Assembly (NCBI RefSeq): GCF_031928785.1
Contig: NZ_JARQAL010000005.1
Strand: one strand, 5' to 3'
From: Enterococcus_C asini_A
Lineage (GTDB): Bacteria > Bacillota > Bacilli > Lactobacillales > Enterococcaceae
Length of the DNA: 64,000 bases
The translations under genes were made by a program, and so were the position numbers. This document shows, in pieces, positions 17,161 through 25,246 of this stretch. Positions within the stretch are counted from its first letter, which is position 1; every line of letters begins with the position of its first letter. The notes under the pieces are model-generated. The model had not been told where the DNA came from and did no database searches. It was given only the letters and a program-made list of their open reading frames with translations.

Positions 17161-18667
17161 CTTGTGAATTTTTTTGAGGAAAAACTCCTTTTTGTTGCAA
17201 TGCTTTTTGGTGATAGGCTTCCCATAAAGCATTGAAAAGTTGGGTTTGGCAATGAATTTCATGGGTTAAATCAATCAGAAAATAAGGCTTGTCACAATCA
17301 GGAGGCAAAAGATCTTCAAAAGTAGTCAGGAAAAAATCTACATTTGGATCATCAGCGGTAGTGAAAACGACGTTAACAAACGTAAACTGGCGCATCAGAT
17401 TGTTCAAAATCTGTTGAATGTAATAATCCGGAGAAGTGATAATCCCCACGGTTAGATAGTAACGTTGGAAACAATTTTTATAGTTGGCAAATAAAGCGTA
17501 AGTACAGTCTTCTACAAAATCATTTAGATGTCTGGACAGCCAAGGGAAACTTTGACGTTTGGCTACTTTTTGGAAAAATATTTTTTGCTGCCGCTTGAGT
17601 TGGTCAAATAAAGGCCGTTCGATTGGAGGGATGTAGCGGCTTAAGTCGGAAATCATGGGAATATCTCCAGCAATCAGATCAAACCGCAAAAGAATGGTTA
17701 AAAAATTTATCCGCCAAAGATTTAAGTGTTCGTATTCTGTGGCATTCAAAGCGACGATTTCCGTAAAAAAATAATCTTGAAATTCAAATACCAATCGCTT
17801 AAGTGAATTTTTTTCAGGTAAAGCTAGAAAATACTCCAGGAGTTTTTTTCCTCGAAAGTCCATTTCCAAATACAAAGGAGTCAATAAGAATAAACAATTT
17901 AAACTAAGTTGATGGCGCTTTTGCTGAGTTTTTTCAGCGATAAACTTTTGAGTATAGGCTAATAAAGACTGTGGGAATGAATCAATCAGTAAATCTGGGT
18001 AAGCTTCTTCATCTAAAAGATGACCTTGTTCATAACGCAGGCGCTGCACACCTAAATGTAAGAAGATTTCTTTGGTGTGCATAAAATGGTGACAATCCTC
18101 GTTTAACTTTTGAGCAAACCAAACTTCATCTTGTAAGGAGAGAGCAGCCTGATCAAGATCTTCACCGTGATTACCTAGCCAGAGATAAGTACTGTAAAAC
18201 ATTCGCAACACTAGTTCTGATCCAGTAATCTTCATTTTCTTCGCGCTCAAATTCAGATTAAAACGCTGAAGTAGTAATTTTAGAGGGCGTAATTTTCGCA
18301 GGATAGTAGATTCGCTTAAAAAAAGTTTATTGCAAAAGGTATCAAAGGATTCTTCTGGTTGCATCAAAGTCTGTAAGACAAACTGATAAGGGATCGAGGC
18401 GCGAACTAAATACTGAATGTAACAATTGTGGCGATAAAAAGCCGGTTGCCAAATAACTTTTCGATCGCGTCCAAAAAAAGTGTAGCCGGACAAGGTTTGA
18501 AGGTCTCGGTTAATTTCAGCTAGTAAGCTACCAGCTGTTCCATGGGATAAGGTTAAACAACTGCAGACCGTATTAATCGGATAACTGCCAGCCGGTTGTT
18601 GCAAAAAAAACTCCATAATCACCAATTTTTGTCCCATGGAGTCTTCTAAAAGTAGTGTATCAAGCAT
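17144..18667 (-). CDS. Mga/AtxA-type transcriptional regulator, EbpR-like, divergent from pilus operon
   Basis: A 507-residue cytosolic regulator paralogous to 8993-10459. It shows the same plan: N-terminal winged helix, second helix-turn-helix (ESFDTFCNKLFLSESTILRKLRPL) and a long helical PRD-like body. The start ATG 18665-18667 has AGAGGTGG closely upstream. It is oriented away from the pilus genes that begin at 19618, as a dedicated activator would be. In E. faecalis the Mga/AtxA-type regulator EbpR controls the ebpABC pilus, so this is the candidate EbpR counterpart. That role is inferred from family and position; sequence identity was not measured. Confidence 0.8.
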   Translation of the reverse strand: MLDTLLLEDSMGQKLVIMEFFLQQPAGSYPINTVCSCLTLSHGTAGSLLAEINRDLQTLSGYTFFGRDRKVIWQPAFYRHNCYIQYLVRASIPYQFVLQTLMQPEESFDTFCNKLFLSESTILRKLRPLKLLLQRFNLNLSAKKMKITGSELVLRMFYSTYLWLGNHGEDLDQAALSLQDEVWFAQKLNEDCHHFMHTKEIFLHLGVQRLRYEQGHLLDEEAYPDLLIDSFPQSLLAYTQKFIAEKTQQKRHQLSLNCLFLLTPLYLEMDFRGKKLLEYFLALPEKNSLKRLVFEFQDYFFTEIVALNATEYEHLNLWRINFLTILLRFDLIAGDIPMISDLSRYIPPIERPLFDQLKRQQKIFFQKVAKRQSFPWLSRHLNDFVEDCTYALFANYKNCFQRYYLTVGIITSPDYYIQQILNNLMRQFTFVNVVFTTADDPNVDFFLTTFEDLLPPDCDKPYFLIDLTHEIHCQTQLFNALWEAYHQKALQQKGVFPQKNSQEKNPR

Positions 18668-19617
18668 ATGTCCACCTCTCTTGGATAATACAATGAAATT
18701 TTTTTCGTTAATCTTGCTTTGCTTTAATTAAATACGCATTTTTATTGATTCATTACTTTAGAAGGAGATTATTTAAAAGCTCGAAAAAGCCTTTATAAAG
18801 CACAAGAGACTGTGATAGCGCTTTATTTAAAATGATTTGTAGGTGAAAAAGTATCTCTTTAAATTAAAATATGGTAAGATGTAAATGAGCTTTGATGCGT
18901 AACTTTTGTTTTTGATTTTTGAGATGTTATCGGACAGGTGCAAAAAGGAGGCGGTTAAGCAATTGGATTTTGAAAATATGACACTGGTTTTTTCGTTTAA
19001 CGAGGGATTTGAAGGCTTTTTTCTTAAATGTGATTGAGGGAGTATTTTGTCATTGATGGTTAAAGACTACTATGTAAAATGAGTGATTTATAATGTGTTC
19101 TAGAGAAGTAAAACTTCTTAACTAATTTTATAGGGGTAGGAGTTGTGATGAAAGACGAAATTCGTAAATTGAGATTGTGATTTGGGAGAAATAAGCTTGC
19201 TGTGAAATATTTAATTTTATTGAATATTTTACGTTTTTTTGAACAAAAAAGTTTTCGAGGGTTTTCAAAATAGTAAGAAAACAAAATGAAGAATCTTTAA
19301 AGATGATAAATATTAAAGTAATAAACATAGGGTAATTGTCAGAATATTCGTTCTTTAATGTTGTGGAACAAGCGTAATGAATCTGTTGAGAAAAAAAGAC
19401 ATGTAATTTAATTTTTTTGGAGATGAATTTTGATTAATTCGTAAAAAATTATTTTTTTGAAAATAACTTTCAAAAAATAAAAAATAAAATAATGGGAATG
19501 CGATTAATATACTGATTTAAGTAGAAATTACTGCTGAAAGGAGCTTTGTCAAGGGGTAAAAAAACAAGTATTATTAAGTTGACCATTGTTTTATTAAGCG
19601 AAAAGGGAGGGGAAACA
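18668..19617. other. Long A+T-rich regulatory region upstream of pilus operon
   Basis: About 950 bases with no long reading frame, clearly A+T-richer than its flanks. It contains repeated A and T tracts, a TATACT hexamer (19508-19513) downstream of A-rich DNA (19471-19490) but without a -35 box, and a short frame with a good ribosome-binding site (18963-19037). It probably holds the regulator promoter, the pilus promoter and a long leader. Mga-type regulators are known to favour A+T-rich, bendable DNA. Confidence 0.5.
18963..19037 (+). CDS. Candidate 24-residue small protein or leader peptide
   Basis: TTG at 18963 follows AAGGAGG (18945-18951) by 11 bases and opens a 24-codon frame that ends at TGA 19035-19037. 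The peptide is acidic and Phe-rich, with no membrane helix. It lies alone in the leader region of the pilus operon. Chance occurrence is quite possible, since the start is TTG and the spacing is long. Confidence 0.2.
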   Translation: MDFENMTLVFSFNEGFEGFFLKCD

Positions 19618-22600
19618 ATGAAGAGAGTGCGGAAAAAGTTGTTCACTTTGTCTGGACTATTCATCGTGCTAGCACAAGTATTTGTCATGGCGTTTAGTGG
19701 GATTGCAGCAATTGCAATCACGCAAGATGAGACTACCAAAAATTTATTTGAAATGAATGGTAGTTCAGCAACTATGGCTTATGAATTAGTCGACAACGAT
19801 ACGATTAAGTGGACAGTCAGTCTCAAAAAGGGAGCGTATGATTCACCAACTCGTTTTATGGTGGATCTAGTGGCAGGCGAATCGTCAGTAGTACCGGAAC
19901 AAATTCAATCAACTAATCAGGAAATGGTCTTTGAAAGTAACTATGGGGATGAATACATTCAAGGCGGGTTTAGTGAACAAGTGACGGGTTCGATGAGTGG
20001 AGAAACTACTATTTCTTTTGTAACGACCCGTCAAATCAGCAATCTGGTGGTAACACCAAAACTTGTGACCGTTCCAACTATTAATGAAGCTATGACAATG
20101 GCAGCAACAGTAACGACTGATTCTACCACTGAGGCAGAAGCTGAGGTACAACCAACTGTTGCAAGTGAGCCAGTGAATCTTTTGGAAAATGTACCAAATG
20201 TTACTTTTAATATTCCAGCAGTAGAAGAAGAGGAAGAAAATAATACAGTGGTGCCTGAAACGCCAGTTGTTGAGGGAGAAACAGAGGTTGTAACAGCAGC
20301 ACCAACGAACACAGCTGATAATGGAGATGTTGCAACTCAGGAAGAAGTAACCGAAACAGATCAACAAGAGACTGAAGGATTTGTTCAAGAACCAATTGTA
20401 CCTGCTCAGTATCAGGGATTTGTTTCTCTAACAGGAGCCCAACTATTGGCAAATCCCTTAGACCCATTTCAATACCATGACAATACTGATGGGATTTATC
20501 CAAAGCATGAAACGAAGAATTACACAAATACCGAGAAATCAGATAATATTCGCAACTATAACTATGGAAATGCGACGAAGACAGATGACGACATAGAGGA
20601 CCCCAATATCGAGTTATTCGATATTAATGGTGGTGACTTAAACTTTCAAGATGGTTATCATGAGCACGGTAGCGGGACAGATGGTCGAATCAATACGAAG
20701 AAGACGGTTGCGCCGGTACCAAACGAAGAAAATGTCTTCCAAATTCAATTAGACACCATCGGGGATGCGATTAAAACAAACGAACAAGCAGACATTGTCC
20801 TTGTGTTGGATAAGTCTACGAGTATGCAAGGGACTAGATGGTCACAACTAAAAACAGCAGTCCAAACTTTTACTGGTGATCTTTTAGCAGAAAATGAAGG
20901 AAATAATATTCAAATTGGGTTAGTGAGTTTTTCTAGTCATGAACAAAATGATGGGACGGTATTTTGGCCTGATGTGAATGCTTACATTGATGCCGACGTC
21001 GCTTCCTTTAGTCCAATTCCTTCGAATGGTACTAGTGTAGTGGAGAAAAAAGGGTTTAGCTCAAGCGTTACAGCTGTAATGGGGCATACATTATTAGCGG
21101 ACGATCCGGATTCAAATTCTGGAACACCAACTTTTATCGGCGTCGATGCGGGCCTAAATCTTCTCTATGATATTGATGCTGGTGCTAGAAATGCTAATAC
21201 TGTTAAAAAAATCATGATTACTATTACCGATGGGGAACCAACTTATAGACCTAATTCTAGCTATGGTCTGACTAATTCTGGAACTGCTAAGATACGAGGT
21301 GATTCTGGTAACTATTTGCGATATAGCACTAGAAATTTTGATGGAAACGGAAGTACTTTTTCCGAGAATAATCGTACTGCGACAATCGATTTTGTTGCAC
21401 ATAAGGATAATGGTAAGTACAACGATTATCCGAAAGAAGCAAGTGCAGACCAACCGGGAACATCATTTTATTCTATCGGCTACAATACATCGGCTAATGC
21501 AAATCTAGTAGTAGATGCTTTGGGTCGGGAAGGTGCCTTTCTAGCAAGTGATGTACCTAGTTTAGTAACTGCATTGAAAAATGCCGTGGTAAGTCTAATC
21601 AATACCATTGCCAATGCTACCATTACTGATCCAATAAGTGACTATGTAGAGCTTGTAAGTAATGTTACTGGCACTGGTTTGTATTTAAAGGATGGAGCCA
21701 TAACAACTACTGATCAGAGTTTCAATCAAGCAATTACACTCAATACGGCAGGTAATCAGATTATAGCCAGTGATGTGACACTGGGTAGTGATAGCAGTGG
21801 TAGACAAGGCTATCGTCTCACTTATAAGGTAAAGCTTAAAGATGAGTTTCACACTGGTAAATTTTATCCGACCAATGGCACAACATACATTGCCAATGGT
21901 GACAAAGGTAATCATTACTATGCTGTTCCATCAATCCGTACTGCCCCTACACCGGTGGATGTTTCGTTCACCAAAAAAAATGGCAGTGAGACTTCAAGTG
22001 AAGCTTTAGCGGGAGCTCAGTTTGTACTTTTACAGGACAATCAAATTAAATATACTTCTAATACTACTGATGCAAATGGGCGAGTGACATTTACCGATGT
22101 TCTACCTGGTGAGTATGTCTTAAGTGAAAGCGCAACACCGAATGGACATATTACCATGGAGGATATGGAGGTCATCGTGACACGAGATGGTTCAATTACT
22201 AAAAAAGATGGTGGGGCGGTCTTAGAAACAGTTGCAAACACCCTGAAACCAATCGATATCAGTCTTGATAAAATTGGACCAGATAAGCAGGCGCTGGGAG
22301 GTGCCACCTTCGTCTTGCAGAAACAAGATGCCGATGATTTGACTTTCGATGAAGTGACTACTGGTCAACATGAACTGACCGATGTAGCACCAGGAACTTA
22401 CGATTTAGTTGAAACTCATGCGCCAGAAGGTTACGAAATACTTGGCAAAATTGGTGTGTTAACCATTGATAAATATGGTACAGCAACTTTTGCTAATGAA
22501 GAAGGCTTCACTCAAGAGATTTTAATTAGACGTGATGAAGACAACCGAATTCAGCTAAGTCTTTCATCGATTGAAAACAGCTTAAAACCAATCGATATTA

Positions 22601-23721
22601 GCCTTAATAAAATCGGGCCCGATGATGCAGCCTTATCAGGAGCTAAATTTGAATTACAGCGACAAGGAATCACAGTAGATACATTTGCTGAAAGCGAGAC
22701 TATAACAGGTCTCCACGAACTTGAAACGGTAGCTCCGGGGAACTATGACTTAGTTGAAACTGATGCACCAGATGGTTATGAAGTACTTGGGAAAATTGGT
22801 ACGTTGGAAATCACTGAAAAGGGTGTAGTAATCTTTGAAGAAGCAAACGGGAGTACTCAAGAGATTACAATCGAGAGATTCGAAGGAGAACGAGTTCTAT
22901 TTACTCTTTCACCAGTTAAGAATAGCTTGAAACCGATTGATCTCACTCTCAATAAAGTTGGACCAAATGATAAGGCGTTAGGAGGGGCAACTTTTGTCTT
23001 GAAAGGTACCACAGACTTAGATTTTACTGAAAATAAAGATACAGTAGGTCTTCATGAACTGGAAAATGTGGCACCAGGAACCTATGAGTTAGTTGAAACA
23101 AATGCGCCTAAAGGATACAAAATACTTGGGAAAATTGGTGATTTGGCAATTGATTCATCCGGGCGAGCTACTTTTAAAAAGGTTGGTGAAACGGAATTCA
23201 AATCAATTGACCGAACGGTAAACGGAAGAATTAAAATTACTCTTCCAACAGTTACCAATGAACTAAAACCTTTTGATTTAACTGTATTTAAAACAGATGA
23301 TGCAGAGGTTGCTCTAGTTGGTGCTGCGTTTGAATTAACTGGTGGACCAGATAACATCAATCAAACTATCACCAGTACGGACGAAAATAAACTGACAAGT
23401 TTTACTTTCGAAGGATTAAAACCTGGGGATTATATTTTGAAAGAAACCAAAACGCCAGCCGGACATATTGGAATCAGCAAACCAATTACGATTAGCATTT
23501 CGAATATGGGTGTTGTTTCGATTGATGGGGAAAATGTGACACCAGGATTGGAATTAGCAAATAAAAACAATACCATTTCCTACACGGTTATTAACAAGAA
23601 AAAAGTGCCACTTCCAGCAACTGGCGGGGCAGGTACGATGTTGTTTGTCACAATAGGTGTCTTAGGTCTTCTATCAACGGGGCTTTACTTCCTTCAACGC
23701 AAAGATCAGGAGGTGGCGTAA
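19618..23721 (+). CDS. Pilus tip adhesin with VWA domain (EbpA-like)
   Basis: A 1367-residue LPXTG adhesin. After the signal peptide come an N-terminal beta module (about 40-160), an acidic Glu/Thr/Val-rich linker (160-265), a von Willebrand factor A domain with the metal site DKSTS (398-402) and TDGEP (Asp538), and five CNA-B type domains. Three of these are near repeats with KIGPD/KVGPN Lys and YDLVET/YELVET Glu, residues used for internal isopeptide bonds. LPATG (1332-1336), a membrane helix and QRKDQE end it. ATG 19618 follows GGGAGGGG; frames upstream add unrelated residues. First gene of the pilus operon; by analogy with EbpA it should cap the fibre and bind host matrix. Confidence 0.88.
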   Translation: MKRVRKKLFTLSGLFIVLAQVFVMAFSGIAAIAITQDETTKNLFEMNGSSATMAYELVDNDTIKWTVSLKKGAYDSPTRFMVDLVAGESSVVPEQIQSTNQEMVFESNYGDEYIQGGFSEQVTGSMSGETTISFVTTRQISNLVVTPKLVTVPTINEAMTMAATVTTDSTTEAEAEVQPTVASEPVNLLENVPNVTFNIPAVEEEEENNTVVPETPVVEGETEVVTAAPTNTADNGDVATQEEVTETDQQETEGFVQEPIVPAQYQGFVSLTGAQLLANPLDPFQYHDNTDGIYPKHETKNYTNTEKSDNIRNYNYGNATKTDDDIEDPNIELFDINGGDLNFQDGYHEHGSGTDGRINTKKTVAPVPNEENVFQIQLDTIGDAIKTNEQADIVLVLDKSTSMQGTRWSQLKTAVQTFTGDLLAENEGNNIQIGLVSFSSHEQNDGTVFWPDVNAYIDADVASFSPIPSNGTSVVEKKGFSSSVTAVMGHTLLADDPDSNSGTPTFIGVDAGLNLLYDIDAGARNANTVKKIMITITDGEPTYRPNSSYGLTNSGTAKIRGDSGNYLRYSTRNFDGNGSTFSENNRTATIDFVAHKDNGKYNDYPKEASADQPGTSFYSIGYNTSANANLVVDALGREGAFLASDVPSLVTALKNAVVSLINTIANATITDPISDYVELVSNVTGTGLYLKDGAITTTDQSFNQAITLNTAGNQIIASDVTLGSDSSGRQGYRLTYKVKLKDEFHTGKFYPTNGTTYIANGDKGNHYYAVPSIRTAPTPVDVSFTKKNGSETSSEALAGAQFVLLQDNQIKYTSNTTDANGRVTFTDVLPGEYVLSESATPNGHITMEDMEVIVTRDGSITKKDGGAVLETVANTLKPIDISLDKIGPDKQALGGATFVLQKQDADDLTFDEVTTGQHELTDVAPGTYDLVETHAPEGYEILGKIGVLTIDKYGTATFANEEGFTQEILIRRDEDNRIQLSLSSIENSLKPIDISLNKIGPDDAALSGAKFELQRQGITVDTFAESETITGLHELETVAPGNYDLVETDAPDGYEVLGKIGTLEITEKGVVIFEEANGSTQEITIERFEGERVLFTLSPVKNSLKPIDLTLNKVGPNDKALGGATFVLKGTTDLDFTENKDTVGLHELENVAPGTYELVETNAPKGYKILGKIGDLAIDSSGRATFKKVGETEFKSIDRTVNGRIKITLPTVTNELKPFDLTVFKTDDAEVALVGAAFELTGGPDNINQTITSTDENKLTSFTFEGLKPGDYILKETKTPAGHIGISKPITISISNMGVVSIDGENVTPGLELANKNNTISYTVINKKKVPLPATGGAGTMLFVTIGVLGLLSTGLYFLQRKDQEVA
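22243..23262 (+). repeat. Three tandem CNA-B repeats of the tip adhesin
   Basis: Units start at 22243, 22582 and 22927, each opening LKPID(I/L)(S/T)L. They are 113, 115 and 112 codons long, and a fourth, more diverged unit begins at 23263 (LKPFDLT). Each holds a Lys near the start and a VET Glu near the middle, as in isopeptide-forming CNA-B folds. Confidence 0.8.
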
Positions 23722-23722
23722 G

Positions 23723-25246
23723 ATGAAAAAAATGCTGAAATACTTCGCGCTACTGCTTCTTGTTTTACCAATCTTTAGCTTGAATGGAGTCAAGGTAGCA
23801 GCAGTTGAAAATGTGAACATTACGTTGCATAAAATCGCATTTCCAAATGGAGAGATGCCAGATGAAATAGCCAATACGGGTAATTTAGCAGGGGAACATC
23901 AAGATTTGTTGCAAAAGTATGAAGGCTTAAATGGTGTGACCTTTGAAGCTTATGATGTGACTGATGAATTTTATGAAAAGCGTAGTGAGGGGCTGACGGT
24001 TGAAGAAGCCCAGCTGGCATTAAGTCAAATGGAGATTGTGGAATTAGCTGAACCAGCTGTTGCCCATGAAACTACGGCAAATGTAGCTGGAGAAAATGGT
24101 ATAGCAAGTTTTGACTTGCCGTCTGCAGATAATCAAGGACGCGATAAAGTCTACTTGTTCTATGAAGCAGACGCACCACATTATATCGAACAAAAAGCGA
24201 AAAATATGGTAGTGGTTCTACCGGTATACACCCCGGAAAACGAATTGCTTTCTACAATTCATCTTTATCCTAAGAATGAAGAAATAATCCATGTAGAACC
24301 ACCATTGGAAAAGATTGTTCCAGGACAAGCGGTGAGTTATCAATTTGGAGACATTTTGGATTACGAAATTTCTACCAAGGTTCCGGTTAATATCGCGAAG
24401 TACGATTTGTTTAGTATCAGTGATGAAGCTGACCCAGGACTTGTTTATCAAGATGATACTCTACAAGTAAAAATTGGTGACGAAGTGTTGGCAGCTGAAC
24501 ATTATGATTTTGTAAAAACAGAATCCGGCTTTACGGTCCAATTCAAAAATTGTGCATCTTTAGTAGAACATATTGGAAAAGATATTGTTTTCCAGTACAA
24601 AACACAATTAGTGGAAGTGAAGACAGAAACTAATGTTTTCAAAAATATCGCTCGCTTGAAGACGACTTTTGAGGAAAAAACAAAAGAAGTCGAAGTAAAA
24701 ACCGGTGGTATGCACTTTACTAAGGTGGACTTGGAAGATGATAGTACCTTACTAGCAGGGGCAAAATTCCGAGTTCTTAATGACAAAGAAGAATATTTGA
24801 GTAAAACTGCTGGGGCTTACACTTGGACGGATGATACAAAAGATGAGAATTTGGTGGAGTTGGAATCCGATGAAAACGGGCAATTTGAAATTAATGGTTT
24901 GACCTATGGCGATTACTATTTGCAAGAAACAGTTGCACCAAAAGGATATGAATTGGGCACTGAGTTAGTGAAATTCACTGTTTCAGAGAATAGTTATACT
25001 GCAGGAGATACGGGGATTCTGAAGGTGGTCAATTTGAAGACACCGGAACGTCCTGATCTACCGGATACTTCAGGCGAACCAGTAACGCCAGCCACACCGA
25101 CAACACCAACGGTAACTCGCAAAACATTACCAAAAACGGGCGAAACAAAAAATAGTAGTTTTATCTGGTTGGGAGCCATTTTGATTGCGGGAGTAGCAAT
25201 CGCATTATGGCAAAAAAATAAAAAGAATGGGAGTGAACGAGAATGA
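23723..25246 (+). CDS. Minor (basal) pilin, LPXTG (EbpB-like)
   Basis: A 507-residue pilin precursor. It has a signal peptide (to about residue 28), an N-terminal D1-like domain, the pilin motif YPKN with Lys184, an isopeptide-forming D2-like domain (VPGQAVSYQFGDILDYEIST onward), and a CNA-B domain with the E-box YYLQETVAPKGYEL. A Pro/Thr-rich wall-spanning stretch, LPKTG (469-473), a helix and a basic tail follow. It starts 2 bases after the tip gene stop and overlaps the next gene by 4 bases. Gene order and the Pro-rich tail match EbpB, the base subunit passed to sortase A, but it keeps a complete pilin motif. Confidence 0.82.
   Translation: MKKMLKYFALLLLVLPIFSLNGVKVAAVENVNITLHKIAFPNGEMPDEIANTGNLAGEHQDLLQKYEGLNGVTFEAYDVTDEFYEKRSEGLTVEEAQLALSQMEIVELAEPAVAHETTANVAGENGIASFDLPSADNQGRDKVYLFYEADAPHYIEQKAKNMVVVLPVYTPENELLSTIHLYPKNEEIIHVEPPLEKIVPGQAVSYQFGDILDYEISTKVPVNIAKYDLFSISDEADPGLVYQDDTLQVKIGDEVLAAEHYDFVKTESGFTVQFKNCASLVEHIGKDIVFQYKTQLVEVKTETNVFKNIARLKTTFEEKTKEVEVKTGGMHFTKVDLEDDSTLLAGAKFRVLNDKEEYLSKTAGAYTWTDDTKDENLVELESDENGQFEINGLTYGDYYLQETVAPKGYELGTELVKFTVSENSYTAGDTGILKVVNLKTPERPDLPDTSGEPVTPATPTTPTVTRKTLPKTGETKNSSFIWLGAILIAGVAIALWQKNKKNGSERE

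Noticed and set aside
19546..19617. TTG at 19546 as the start of the tip adhesin, preceded by AAAGGAG.
   Set aside because: Spacing to that TTG is only 2 bases. ATG 19618 has GGGAGGGG and gives a proper signal peptide.
19909..20527. Minus-strand frames of 93-159 codons inside the tip adhesin gene.
   Set aside because: Residue make-up (Cys, Phe, Ser or Leu runs) is what the complement of the Glu/Thr/Val-rich linker gives; no start signals.
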